The translations under genes and the position numbers were made by a program. A DNA stretch of 64,000 nt, from NCBI GenBank assembly GCA_902789445.1, contig CADAOB010000006.1, positions 1 to 64,000 of the forward strand, written 5' to 3'. Origin of the DNA: an uncultured Bacteroidia bacterium (lineage in GTDB: Bacteria > Bacteroidota > Bacteroidia > Bacteroidales > UBA932). The notes beneath the pieces are model-generated. The model was given only the letters and a program-made list of their open reading frames with translations. It made no database searches and was not told where the DNA came from. Below are positions 51,617-62,137 of this stretch, one piece after another; the stretch's first letter is position 1; each line of letters begins with the position of its first letter.

Positions 51617-52567
51617 ATGAGGGGAAGGATTTCTTTTCGGCAGGGAGCCATTCAGCACATTTATCAGAATACGGTCGACGGCGTCTTGATCTTTTATTCC
51701 GTGCGGGACTTCCTGGTTTTCTTTACGACTTTTGCGACCGTATCCCGCCACTACGATATCCGCATTCTGGGTATCTGTCTGATGTTCGACCACATTCATC
51801 TCCTGGTCGAAGCGCGGAACAAGGCCTGCCTGGACCGCTTCGTCAGCCACTATACCAGCTGGTTTGTCCGGCAATACAACGAATGGTATGGCCTGAAGGG
51901 GTCTCTGTTCAATCGCGCGTATGGCTTGGCTTCCAAGGTGTCTGACAAAGACATCCGCAGCGCCATCGCGTATCTTTACAACAATCCGGTAGAGCGTCGC
52001 TTATGCCTGAGGGCGGAGCAGTCCCGCTGGAATTTTCTTGCTTTTGGCGAGCGTCCATACCCGTTTTCATCACCTATACGGCTGGACAAGGCCCGGGCTC
52101 CGATGCGCCGGGCGGTGGAAGAGGTCAAGATCAGCCGTAAAGATGAGCGGCCTCTGAATTATGCCCAGCTCAAGCGGATCACACGCCATCTGACGCCCGC
52201 AGAGCAGCAGCAGTTGACGGATTTCGCCATCTCGACTTACAATTGCATTGATTATCAGGATTTAATCTATCGTTTTGATGACTACGGTTCCCTGCTGACT
52301 GCCCTCTCGACAACAACTGGAAGTGAGCATGGCCTGAAGGAAACTTTTGTAGGCCGTTCAGACAAGATATACCAGCAGATGACCACTTTTCTGCTGGAAT
52401 CTCACTGCATTTCCAATCCGGACGATCTGCTCCGAATGCCGCTTGAAAAACGGCGTGAACTGTTCGAACCACTTTGGATCTGGTCCGGTGTAAGCCGACG
52501 CCAGGTTGAGAAATACCTTCATCTGCCCGAGGGGGCTGGAGGCCAAATTACTGACAATCAAAGATAA
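51617..52567 (+). mobile_element. RAYT 2: REP-associated tyrosine transposase with HTH tail
   Basis: 316 residues, paralog of RAYT 1 over its whole length (shared IQHIYQNTVDG and FYSVRD near the start). HUH motif MFDHIHLLVEA (His59, His61); probable nucleophile in AIAYLYNNPVERRL (Tyr119/Tyr121), the RAYT-type segment. C-terminal half with DKIYQQMTTFLLE and GVSRRQVEKYLHLP is an HTH-like tail. Flanked at both ends by 109-bp palindromic repeats; the downstream one begins inside the gene, so the last 11 codons form part of its left arm. Confidence 0.88.
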
Positions 52568-52643
52568 GCGCAATCCTGCCCTACTCGCCGAAGGGAGGGC
52601 TGGATCCAGCAAATCGCTACTGATCAGCTGGTTACCCTCCAGC
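52535..52643. repeat. REP palindrome 2b, overlapping the RAYT 2 stop
   Basis: Outer arms GCTGGAGG (52535-52542) and CCTCCAGC (52636-52643); core AATCCTGCCC (52572-52581) with GGGCTGGATC (52597-52606). Length and arm spacing equal those of 2a without a gap; about 63 % identical by hand count, same orientation. Confidence 0.75.
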
Positions 52644-52733
52644 GGGCGAAAATGGCAGTTGTCTGCCGAAAGAAACGTTTGCTCCGAAACTGCAAAAAAA
52701 AGGACATCTTGGAAAAGATCACGATTCTTTCAT

Positions 52734-52741
52734 TAATTTTG
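52734..52741 (+). promoter_or_regulatory. -7 box of the GH3-GlsA-GlsB operon
   Basis: TAATTTTG, 21 bases before the ATG at 52763; it supports that start over an upstream in-frame ATG at 52652. Confidence 0.55.
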
Positions 52742-52762
52742 TGGTTTATACAGAATCACGCC

Positions 52763-54286
52763 ATGAGTTTGACCAAGATTGTCCGGCTGGCTTTCGTACC
52801 GCGGCAGAAGGAACTGGCCCGGCAGGCCCGGGAGGGCGCTCCGGTGCAGCAGAAGATGCTCCGCTACCTGACAGATCAGGCGCGCAACACCGAATTCGGC
52901 CGTCGTTACGGACTGCCGGAGGTGCGCACATACGAAGATTTTGCCGCACGGGTGCCCCTCCATACCTACGAGGAGCTCAAGCAGGACATCGACCGGATGC
53001 GCCACGGCGCGGATGACATTCTCTGGCCCGGCCGCGTGAAATGGTACGCCAAATCATCGGGTACGACCGCCGACAAGTCGAAATTCATTCCCGTCAGCCG
53101 GGAAGGCCTGCAGAAAGCGCATTACCGGGGCGGATTCGATTCGCTGGCCTACTACCTGCAGAACCATCCGGAAAGCCGCATCTTCGACGGCAAGGCCCTC
53201 ATCCTGGGCGGCAGCCACGCGCCGAACTTCAATGTCAAGGATTCGCTGGTCGGCGACGTGAGCGCCATCATGCTCGAGAACATCAACCCGATTGCCAATC
53301 TGGTCCGTATCCCGAAGAAAGAGACGGCGCTGATCAGCGACTTCGAAATCAAGCGCGACCGCATCGCCCGCGAGACGATGAATCAGAACGTGACCAACAT
53401 CAGCGGCGTACCCTCGTGGATGATGTCGGTGCTCGAGCGCGTGATGGAACTCTCCGGCAAGACGCATCTCGAAGAAGTCTGGCCCAATCTGGAAGTCTTT
53501 TTCCACGGCGGTGTGGCCTTCACGCCCTACCGCAGCCAGTACGAGCGGCTGATCACCTCGCCGAAGATGCACTACATGGAGACCTACAACGCCAGCGAAG
53601 GCTTCTTCGGCCTGCAGGACGATCCGGCCGACCCGGCGTTGCGCCTGACGCTCGACTACGGCATCTTCTACGAATTCATCCCGATGAATGCGTTCGGCCG
53701 TACAAATCCGACCGTCGTCCCGCTCTGGGGTGTCGAGACGGGACAGAATTACGCGATGGTGATCTCCACCTGCTGCGGACTGTGGCGCTACATCATCGGC
53801 GACACCGTGCGTTTCACCGCGAAGGATCCTTACAAATTCGTGATTACCGGCCGCACAAAACAGTTCATCAACGCCTTCGGCGAGGAACTCATTGTGGACA
53901 ATGCCGAACAGGGGCTGGCCTTCGCCTGCCGCGAGACGGGAGCCGAAGTGCTGGAGTACACCGCCGCGCCCGTGTATATGGACGAGGCGGGGCACTGCCG
54001 TCACCAGTGGGTCATCGAATTCTCGAAGGAACCCGCCGACCTGCTGCGTTTTACAGCACTGCTGGACAAGCGCTTGCAAACCCTCAACAGCGACTACGAA
54101 GCCAAGCGCTTCAAAGACATCACGCTCCAGCAGCTCGAAATCGTACCGGCCCGGCGCGGCCTGTTCAAAGACTGGATGCGCCAGCGGGGCAAACTGGGCG
54201 GCCAGCACAAAGTGCCCCGCCTGAGCAACACGCGCGACTACATAGACCAGCTGCTAACCCTCAACCAGGAAAACCATGCCCGTTAA
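52763..54286 (+). CDS. GH3 family acyl-acid amido synthetase-like protein
   Basis: 507 residues from the ATG at 52763. GH3 enzymes adenylate a carboxylic acid and join it to an amino acid. The adenylation motifs are present: YAKSSGTTADKSKFIPVS, the central MHYMETYNASEGFFGLQDD, and YIIGDTVRF with ITGRTKQFINAFGEEL. Length is typical of the bacterial branch. It overlaps the next gene by 11 bases, so the enzyme is tied to the acyltransferase pair that follows. The natural substrates are unknown; an amino acid and a fatty acid are an inference. Confidence 0.87.
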   Translation: MSLTKIVRLAFVPRQKELARQAREGAPVQQKMLRYLTDQARNTEFGRRYGLPEVRTYEDFAARVPLHTYEELKQDIDRMRHGADDILWPGRVKWYAKSSGTTADKSKFIPVSREGLQKAHYRGGFDSLAYYLQNHPESRIFDGKALILGGSHAPNFNVKDSLVGDVSAIMLENINPIANLVRIPKKETALISDFEIKRDRIARETMNQNVTNISGVPSWMMSVLERVMELSGKTHLEEVWPNLEVFFHGGVAFTPYRSQYERLITSPKMHYMETYNASEGFFGLQDDPADPALRLTLDYGIFYEFIPMNAFGRTNPTVVPLWGVETGQNYAMVISTCCGLWRYIIGDTVRFTAKDPYKFVITGRTKQFINAFGEELIVDNAEQGLAFACRETGAEVLEYTAAPVYMDEAGHCRHQWVIEFSKEPADLLRFTALLDKRLQTLNSDYEAKRFKDITLQQLEIVPARRGLFKDWMRQRGKLGGQHKVPRLSNTRDYIDQLLTLNQENHAR

Positions 54287-55091
54287 CGAAACCGTCCTGA
54301 TCGATCTCGACCAGATTGTCAAGAGCCGCTTCGGCGAGAAAAAAGTACCCCAGTTCATCCTGAACTGGCTCAAACGATTCATCCACCAGGACCACCTCAA
54401 CGGCTACCTGAAGAAAGGCTACCTCGGGGTGGAATTCGCCGAGAAATCCCTGGAATACTACGATGTGCACGTGGAGGTGGAAGGCCTGGACAATCTGCCG
54501 GACGAAGGCCGCTTCACCTTTGCCGGCAACCATCCGCTGGGCGGGATCGACGCACTGAGTGTCATCGGTTTCGTCGGCAGGAAATACCAGGGCAAGATCG
54601 TGGTGCCGGCCAACGACTTCCTGATGGCGGTCAAGCCCATCGCCGAATACACCATCCCCGTCAACAAGATGGGCGGCCAGAGCACGGACCTGATCCGCCA
54701 GATCAACGAGGCCTTCAACTCCGACCGGCAGGTCATCATCTTCCCCGCCGGCCTGTGCTCCCGCAAGATTGACGGCATCGTGCAGGACCTCCCCTGGAAA
54801 AAGACCTTCATCACCAAGAGCCGCATGTCGCAGCGCGACATCGTGCCGGTATGGTTCAGCGGGCAGAATTCCCGACGATTCTATTTTCTCGACAAACTGC
54901 GCAACTTCCTGCACCTGAAGCTGAATATCGCGATGCTCACGCTACCGGACGAACTCTACAAGTGCCAGCATCGCTCCTACCGGCTGGTATTCGGGAAGCC
55001 CATTCCCTGGCAGACCTTCACCGCCGAAAAGCGGGATGACGCGTGGGCTGCCTGGGTCCGGGAAAAGGTTTATGAACTGGCGAAAGACTGA
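54276..55091 (+). CDS. glsA: 1-acyl-glycerol-phosphate-type O-acyltransferase (GlsA/OlsA-like)
   Basis: 271 residues of the PlsC-type fold. GNHPLGGIDALS is the acyltransferase His/Asp motif with five residues between H-containing NH and D; IIFPAGLCSRK is the second block. In Bacteroides this family O-acylates N-acyl glycine (glycine lipid). Coupled to GH3 upstream and followed 5 bases later by the N-acyltransferase-like gene. No membrane helix is evident, so it is probably peripheral. Confidence 0.82.
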   Translation: MPVNETVLIDLDQIVKSRFGEKKVPQFILNWLKRFIHQDHLNGYLKKGYLGVEFAEKSLEYYDVHVEVEGLDNLPDEGRFTFAGNHPLGGIDALSVIGFVGRKYQGKIVVPANDFLMAVKPIAEYTIPVNKMGGQSTDLIRQINEAFNSDRQVIIFPAGLCSRKIDGIVQDLPWKKTFITKSRMSQRDIVPVWFSGQNSRRFYFLDKLRNFLHLKLNIAMLTLPDELYKCQHRSYRLVFGKPIPWQTFTAEKRDDAWAAWVREKVYELAKD

Positions 55092-55096
55092 AAACG

Positions 55097-56101
55097 ATGG
55101 CAAAAGAAGTCAAAATCATCGAGCCTGTCGACAAAGAACTGCTCAAGGCCGAACTCAATGACAAGCATTTCCTGCGCGACACCAACCACGCGGGCAACAA
55201 ACTCTACATCGTCGACAATACCTGCGCGCCCAACGTGCTGCGCGAGATCGGGCGGCTCCGGGAGATCTCCTTCCGGGCGGGCGGCGGCGGCACGGGCAAG
55301 GCGATGGACCTGGACGCCTTCGACCTGGATCCTGCCTTCAAATACAAGCAGCTCGTACTCTGGGACCCGGATGCGGAATGCATCATCGGCGGCTACCGCT
55401 ATGTGCTCTGCGACGAGGTGATGTACGACCGCTTCGGCCAGCCCATCATGCCCTCGTCACACCTGTTCCGCTTCACGAAACGCTACCTGCACGGGGCCTT
55501 CCTGAAGACCATCGAGCTGAGCCGTTCCTTCATCCGTCCCGAATACCAGAGCGCCGAGCGCGGCCGGAAAAGCCTCTTCTCGCTTGACAACCTCTTTGAC
55601 GGGTTGGGCGGCCTGATCCTGCTCTACAAGGGGCGTATGGAGTACTTCTTCGGCAAAATGACCATCTACCCCAGTTTCCCCGAGAAAGGGCTTCAGATGC
55701 TCCTCTACTTCCTGCGCAAGCACTTCGGGACGCGACAGAACGGACTCCAGAAGCGCATCGACCGGATGGTCATCCCCAAGAATCCGGTCAAGATCAAGAT
55801 TTCACGCGAACTGGACAAGGTATTCACGGCCGATGACTTCGCGAGCGACTACAAGATCCTCAAGCATGAGATCCAGCAGCTGGGCGTCAACATCCCGCCG
55901 CTGGTCAACACCTACATGAACCTGTCGCCGACCATGAAATCGTTCGGCGCCGGCATCAACGACGAGTTCGGCGACGTCATCGAGGCAGGCATCCTCATCA
56001 AATTCGACGAACTGCACCCCGAAAAATCACACCGCCACCTGGTCTTCCCCAATTTCAAGGACATCCGCCGCCGCCTGCGTCACCTCTGGAAAAAGAACTG
56101 A
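55097..56101 (+). CDS. glsB: GNAT N-acyltransferase, OlsB/GlsB-like
   Basis: 334 residues. LREIGRLREISFRAGGGGTG and YRYVLCDEVMYD, then TIELSRSFIRPEYQS are the hemolysin/OlsB-type GNAT signatures of enzymes that N-acylate an amino acid with a 3-hydroxy fatty acid. In Bacteroides GlsB acts first and GlsA second to make glycine lipid. The C-terminal half is longer than classic OlsB (residues about 200-334) and includes TYMNLSPTMKSFG. Followed by a terminator. Confidence 0.83.
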   Translation: MAKEVKIIEPVDKELLKAELNDKHFLRDTNHAGNKLYIVDNTCAPNVLREIGRLREISFRAGGGGTGKAMDLDAFDLDPAFKYKQLVLWDPDAECIIGGYRYVLCDEVMYDRFGQPIMPSSHLFRFTKRYLHGAFLKTIELSRSFIRPEYQSAERGRKSLFSLDNLFDGLGGLILLYKGRMEYFFGKMTIYPSFPEKGLQMLLYFLRKHFGTRQNGLQKRIDRMVIPKNPVKIKISRELDKVFTADDFASDYKILKHEIQQLGVNIPPLVNTYMNLSPTMKSFGAGINDEFGDVIEAGILIKFDELHPEKSHRHLVFPNFKDIRRRLRHLWKKN

Positions 56102-56107
56102 AAACAA

Positions 56108-56138
56108 GAACGGCCTCCGTGCGGAGGCCGTTCTTTTT
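56108..56138 (+). terminator. Intrinsic terminator of the GH3-GlsA-GlsB operon
   Basis: GAACGGCCTCC (56108-56118) pairs with GGAGGCCGTTC (56123-56133) around a 4-base loop, then a run of T; probably bidirectional. Confidence 0.85.
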
Positions 56139-56358
56139 AATATTCTTCTTCATCGAAGAAGAAGTCGTCTTTGGTCGGGTAGTCGGGCCAGATGTCTTCG
56201 ATGGATTCGTAGACTTCACCGTCTTCCTCGAGATCTTCCAGGTTCTCGATCACTTCGAGCGGCGCTCCCGAACGTGTAGCGTAGTCGATCAGTTCTTCCC
56301 GGGTGGCGGGCCAGGGGGCATCCTCCAGTTTGGATGCAAGCTCAAGTGTCCAATACAT
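56137..56358 (-). CDS. DUF2795 small acidic protein
   Basis: 73 residues: MYWTLELASKLEDAPWPATR, then REELIDYATRSGAPLEVIENL, and an acidic tail (DDFFFDEEEY). This matches the DUF2795 family common in Bacteroidetes. No signal peptide. Promoter TATATTTG on the minus strand at 56400-56407. Function unknown. Confidence 0.82.
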   Translation of the reverse strand: MYWTLELASKLEDAPWPATREELIDYATRSGAPLEVIENLEDLEEDGEVYESIEDIWPDYPTKDDFFFDEEEY

Positions 56359-56399
56359 TGTCTGTATGTTTTAAAATGTTACTTTCCCAAATGGGGCCG

Positions 56400-56407
56400 C
56401 AAATATA
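56400..56407 (-). promoter_or_regulatory. -7 box of the DUF2795 gene
   Basis: TATATTTG on the minus strand, about 40 bases before the start. Confidence 0.55.
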
Positions 56408-56443
56408 TAAAAAAAACGATACAACAAAATTTTTTATGACTTT

Positions 56444-56965
56444 TTATGGAAGCCAATAATCGTCATGTCCTCCACACAAGTATCTTGCCAATGTGAAAAG
56501 GTAGTCACTCAGGCGGTTAACATAGCGGATCGCCGCCAAGTCCTGCTCGCTTTTCGCTTCGATCTGGACCGCGCTGCGCTCGGCCCGGCGGCAGATGGTA
56601 CGGGCAATATGGGCCATCGAGGCCGCTTTCGGTTCGCCGGGCAGCACGAATGCGGTCTGCGGCGGGAGGGCATCGGTCATCCGGTCGATTTCAGTTTCGA
56701 GGAAGGCCGTCTCGGCTTCGTCGAGGGGTTTCAACTTCTGGGAACGGCCGTCGTTGGCCAGGTGGGCGCTGGCGTTCATCAGCTGGATCTGGATGCGCCG
56801 CAGCGGCAGGTCCTGCCCGCCGGTCTCGCAGCGGAGAAGGCCCAGCCAGCTGATCAGTTCGTCGAGGTCGCCGTAAGTCATCACGCGGGGATGCGCCTTG
56901 CTCACGCGCGTCCCGCCGACCAGGGAAGTGGTACCGGCATCACCGGTCTTGGTGTAGATTTTCAT
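56444..56965 (-). CDS. Cob(I)alamin adenosyltransferase, PduO type
   Basis: 173 residues. Makes adenosylcobalamin from cob(I)alamin and [22 protein letters not shown] is the ATP-binding N-terminal motif; [25 protein letters not shown] the second conserved block. Overlaps the ABC ATPase gene upstream by 26 bases, an unusual but tight coupling. Confidence 0.92.
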   Translation of the reverse strand: MKIYTKTGDAGTTSLVGGTRVSKAHPRVMTYGDLDELISWLGLLRCETGGQDLPLRRIQIQLMNASAHLANDGRSQKLKPLDEAETAFLETEIDRMTDALPPQTAFVLPGEPKAASMAHIARTICRRAERSAVQIEAKSEQDLAAIRYVNRLSDYLFTLARYLCGGHDDYWLP

Positions 56966-57635
56966 CGCTCTCTATTTTGCCGTCGCGCAGGCGGATGATC
57001 CGGCAGGCATGCCGGGCGACATCTTCCTCGTGCGTGACGAGTATGATTGTATTTCCTTTACGATGAATGGCATCAAAAAGTTTCATCACCTCCTCAGATG
57101 TTGCCGTGTCGAGATTGCCGGTCGGCTCGTCGGCCAGGATGATCGAAGGATGGGTGACCAGGGCCCGGGCCACGGCCACGCGCTGGCGCTGCCCGCCCGA
57201 CATTTCGTCGGGGCGGTGCGTCGCCCGGTCCGCAAGGCCGACCTGCCGCAAGGCATCTGCCGCCCGCTGCAGGCGAGCCGCCTTACCCACGCCCGCATAG
57301 AGCAGGGGCAGCGCGACATTCTCCAGGGCGTCCAGCCGCGGAAGCAGGTTGAACGACTGGAAGACGAAGCCGATCTTCCGGTTGCGGATTTCAGACAGGC
57401 GGTCGTCATCCAGGGCGCGCACATCACTGCCGTCCAGCAGGTAACGCCCTTCCGTGGGCGTATCCAGGCAGCCCAGCAGATTCATCATCGTCGATTTTCC
57501 GGAGCCCGAGGGACCCATGATGGCGACATATTCACCTTCCTGGATCTGAAGGTCCACCCCGTCAAGGGCCCTTACCGCACCAGCGCCCGAACGGTAGATC
57601 TTCCGGACGGCTTCCATACAGATAATCTCTCTCAT
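56940..57635 (-). CDS. ABC transporter ATP-binding protein (MacB/LolD type)
   Basis: 231 residues from the ATG at 57635. Walker [10 protein letters not shown]-loop [11 protein letters not shown], signature [15 protein letters not shown], Walker [14 protein letters not shown] and H-loop VTHEED are all intact. This type pairs with a FtsX/MacB-like permease, yet none is encoded next to it; the partner must be elsewhere. The alternative start at 57692 lies in the divergent folE promoter. Confidence 0.9.
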   Translation of the reverse strand: MREIICMEAVRKIYRSGAGAVRALDGVDLQIQEGEYVAIMGPSGSGKSTMMNLLGCLDTPTEGRYLLDGSDVRALDDDRLSEIRNRKIGFVFQSFNLLPRLDALENVALPLLYAGVGKAARLQRAADALRQVGLADRATHRPDEMSGGQRQRVAVARALVTHPSIILADEPTGNLDTATSEEVMKLFDAIHRKGNTIILVTHEEDVARHACRIIRLRDGKIESDENLHQDR

Positions 57636-57708
57636 CAAATGATTCAAAAACAAATAAATTAAGAAATGTGAAATAATATTCGTAACTTGCAACTCTTTTA
57701 AAGAAGCT

Positions 57709-58308
57709 ATGTCTTACCAGAAACTTGAGATATACAACGATCCCGTAACAGACGAGCTCGCGGCCCACTACCGGGAGATCCTCCGCCTGCTGGGCGAAGA
57801 TCCCGGGCGCGAAGGGCTGCTGAAGACGCCGCTTCGCGTAGCCCGCTCGATGCAGTTCCTGACCAAGGGATACAACGAGGACGGCGCGGAAATCCTGCGC
57901 TCGGCCATGTTCCGCGAAGAATACCATCAGATGGTGATCGTCAAGGACATCGAACTCTACTCGATGTGCGAGCACCACATGCTGCCCTTCTACGGAAAGG
58001 CGCACGTGGCTTATATTCCGGACGGTTTCATCACCGGTCTGAGCAAGATTGCCCGCGTGGTGGAAACCTTTGCCCGGCGCCTCCAGGTCCAGGAGCGCCT
58101 GACGGTCCAGATCCGCGACTGCATCCAGGATACCCTGCATCCGCTGGGCGTGGCCGTCGTCATCGAAGCCGCCCATATGTGCATGCAGGTGCGCGGTGTC
58201 CAGAAACAGAATTCCGTGACCACGACCTCGGCCTTCACGGGCGCTTTCCTGAAGGATATCCGCACCCGCAACGAATTTATGACGCTCATCGGAGCCAAAC
58301 TGCACTAG
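57709..58308 (+). CDS. folE: GTP cyclohydrolase I
   Basis: 199 residues; first step of tetrahydrofolate synthesis. Zinc ligands Cys87 and His90 in [12 protein letters not shown] and Cys158 in [20 protein letters not shown] and [10 protein letters not shown] complete the family pattern. folP of the same pathway is at 4.1 kb. Followed 6 bases later by trkA. Confidence 0.95.
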   Translation: MSYQKLEIYNDPVTDELAAHYREILRLLGEDPGREGLLKTPLRVARSMQFLTKGYNEDGAEILRSAMFREEYHQMVIVKDIELYSMCEHHMLPFYGKAHVAYIPDGFITGLSKIARVVETFARRLQVQERLTVQIRDCIQDTLHPLGVAVVIEAAHMCMQVRGVQKQNSVTTTSAFTGAFLKDIRTRNEFMTLIGAKLH

Positions 58309-58314
58309 AAAACC

Positions 58315-59664
58315 ATGAAAATCGTCATCGCAGGAGCCGGAGAAGTCGGTTGCCACCTGGCCAAGATGCTCAGTGAGGGGTATCACGAGATCACCATCAT
58401 CGACGGTGACGAAGAGCGGCTGGCCATGGTCAGTGAGAGTATGGACGTGCTCACCGTCCAGGGCAACCCGACCTCCATCGGCATCCTCAAGGCGGCAGGC
58501 GTCCACAAGGCAGACCTCTTCGTGGCCGTCAGTCCGGCCAAGGAACAGGACGTGAACCTGGTGGCGGCCCTTCTCGCCAAGAAGATGGGAGCCAAGAAGG
58601 TGACGGCCCGCATCAACAACGCGGAATACCTCAACTACGAAAACAAGCTGATGTTCACCGAACTGGGCATCGACCTGCTCTTCTACCCCGAAAAAATCGC
58701 GGCGACGGAGATCGGCGACTTGCTCAAGCAGTCCGATGTGTCGGACTTCGTGGACTTCGCCCGCGGACAGCTCCAGATGGTGGTCTTCCGCATCGAAGAA
58801 GGCTCGAAGATGCTCAACAAGTCGGCCGCGGACTTCCCCTACCCGCCCGGCCAGCTGCCCTTCCGCGTGGTGGCCCTCACCCGGGGCGGCGAGACCCTGA
58901 TTCCCGACCGCGACACCCTCTTCAAGCGCGGCGACATGATCTATGTCGTCTCCAAACGGGAGAACGTGGACGAACTCCTGTCCTGGTCCGGCAAGCAGTA
59001 CCTCGATATCAAGCGCCTCACGATCCTCGGCGGTGGCCGTATCGGCGCCATGGTGGCCGCCCAGTTCGAGAAAACCGCCGAATTCGTCAAGGTCATCGAG
59101 ATCAACCGCGAACGCTGCGAAGTGCTCTCTGAAACGCTCGACAGGACACTGGTCATCAACGGCGACGGCCGGAACTCCGACTTCCTCTATGAAGAGGACG
59201 TCAAGAGCTGCGACGCCTTCGTGGCCGTCACCTCCAGTTCCGAGACCAACATCCTGGCCTGCGTGGCCGCCAAGAAGATGGGCGTGGCCAAGACCATCGC
59301 CGAAGTCGAGAACATCGAATACATCAAACTGGCCGAAGAGATGGGCGTCGATGCGGTCATCAACAAGAAGATCATCACCGCCGGCCGCATCTTCCGTTTC
59401 ACGATGAGCACCAAAGTACGCACCGTCAAGGTCATCGGCGGGTCGGACGCCGAGGTGATCGAATACATCGTCAACCCGGACAGCAAGATCACCAAGGGCG
59501 CCGTCCGTGAGCTGGGTTTCCCGAACGATGCCGTCATCGGCGGCATCATCCGCGGCAACGAATCGCTCATCGCCGACGGCGACACCCGCATCAAGCCCTA
59601 CGACCGGGTGGTCATCTTTGCCCTGCCCTCGGCCCTGGCACGCATAGAGAATTTTTTTGCTTGA
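58315..59664 (+). CDS. trkA: Trk system potassium uptake protein TrkA
   Basis: 449 residues with two Rossmann NAD-binding domains (VIAGAGEVGCHLAKML at residue 3; ILGGGRIGAMVAAQF near 238) each followed by a TrkA_C regulatory domain. It gates the TrkH channel by binding NAD(H)/ATP. No trkH is present next to it in this window. Confidence 0.93.
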   Translation: MKIVIAGAGEVGCHLAKMLSEGYHEITIIDGDEERLAMVSESMDVLTVQGNPTSIGILKAAGVHKADLFVAVSPAKEQDVNLVAALLAKKMGAKKVTARINNAEYLNYENKLMFTELGIDLLFYPEKIAATEIGDLLKQSDVSDFVDFARGQLQMVVFRIEEGSKMLNKSAADFPYPPGQLPFRVVALTRGGETLIPDRDTLFKRGDMIYVVSKRENVDELLSWSGKQYLDIKRLTILGGGRIGAMVAAQFEKTAEFVKVIEINRERCEVLSETLDRTLVINGDGRNSDFLYEEDVKSCDAFVAVTSSSETNILACVAAKKMGVAKTIAEVENIEYIKLAEEMGVDAVINKKIITAGRIFRFTMSTKVRTVKVIGGSDAEVIEYIVNPDSKITKGAVRELGFPNDAVIGGIIRGNESLIADGDTRIKPYDRVVIFALPSALARIENFFA

Positions 59665-59697
59665 ATCCATATTATAAACCATCAATACAACAACAAT

Positions 59698-61124
<1,427 letters not shown>

Positions 61125-61128
<4 letters not shown>

Positions 61129-61490
61129 TCCCCGTCCAGGACTTTCTCCCGCAGAGCGCAGGCCGTCGTGCCTGCGCTTTTTTTGACGTACCGGTTCATC
61201 GTGGCCACGTGGGAGAAGCCGCTCAGTTCGGCAATGTCGGCCGGCGGCGTGTCGCGATGGGCCGGATCGGTCATCAGTTCGAGGGCATACTGCGCCCGGA
61301 ACGAGTTGACGAACTGGGAGAAATTCAGGCCGCGTCCCTTGAGCGCCCGGGTGATGTAGGTCCGGTTGGTCATTACCTCCCGCGCCATCTGGTCGCGGGT
61401 AAGGTCTTTTCGCAGGAAAAGGCATCGCTCTGTCATCAGTTGCTTCATCTTCGCATAGATCTCGTCGTCGCTATGTCGCTTTCGCCTCAT
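61125..61490 (-). CDS. Short AraC-type HTH protein
   Basis: 121 residues containing only an AraC-like double HTH (LTRDQMAREVMTNRTYITRAL; PPADIAELSGFSHVATMNRYV). No sensor domain. Overlaps the upstream AraC-type gene by 20 bases, so the two are probably made together. Confidence 0.8.
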
Positions 61491-62031
61491 TTCTTTTGCG
61501 GTACTCTTTACACCATTCGGCGGGTGTGTATCCCGTGTTGCGGCCGAAAGCCGTGTTGAAGGTCGTCATCGAATTGAATCCCACCCGGCGGCAGAGCTGC
61601 GTGATGGTCAGTTCCGGGTTCTGGGCATAGATGCGCATGGCTTCCCGCACCCGGTAGTAGTGCACAAGCTGGCAGAAGTTCTTGTTGAGTTTGATCTTGA
61701 TGGTCTGGGCCAGGTAGCTTTTATTGGTATAAAGGCGTTCGGCCAGGTCGCCGACCCGGATGTCCGGGTTCAGGTAGAGTTTCTCGCGCTCGAGCACGTT
61801 GCACAGCCGGTCCTTGAGTTCTTCCATGTCGGAATCTTTCAGGCTGGGTCCGGCATCTTCCAGAATCCGGTCGGCATTGGGGATGGGCCGGGCCTGACGC
61901 GGATAATCTTTTGCCGCAGCTTCTCCTTCTTCCGCGTCGGATGCGGCCTTCCGACGTCGAAGATAAAAAAACAAAAAAACCAGCGCTCCCACCAGGGGCA
62001 CATAACCAATCAGAAGCAAAATCGTACGCAT
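61471..62031 (-). CDS. Membrane-anchored AraC-type HTH protein
   Basis: 186 residues: one N-terminal membrane helix (ILLLIGYVPLVGALVFLFFYL), a charged linker, and a C-terminal AraC HTH pair (VGDLAERLYTNKSYLAQTI; TITQLCRRVGFNSMTTFNTAF, ending YTPAEW). No receiver domain and no large extracytoplasmic domain, so it looks like the output half of a hybrid sensor that stands alone. Confidence 0.82.
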   Translation of the reverse strand: MRTILLLIGYVPLVGALVFLFFYLRRRKAASDAEEGEAAAKDYPRQARPIPNADRILEDAGPSLKDSDMEELKDRLCNVLEREKLYLNPDIRVGDLAERLYTNKSYLAQTIKIKLNKNFCQLVHYYRVREAMRIYAQNPELTITQLCRRVGFNSMTTFNTAFGRNTGYTPAEWCKEYRKRNEAKAT

Positions 62032-62137
62032 AGTTCCGTTTATTAAGTTTTAAACGAAACTACAAACAAAAATGGCGGTTTTTGCATATTACTGCATAAC
62101 CGCCCTATAATAAAAAGTTGAAAGTTCTGACCCTCAG

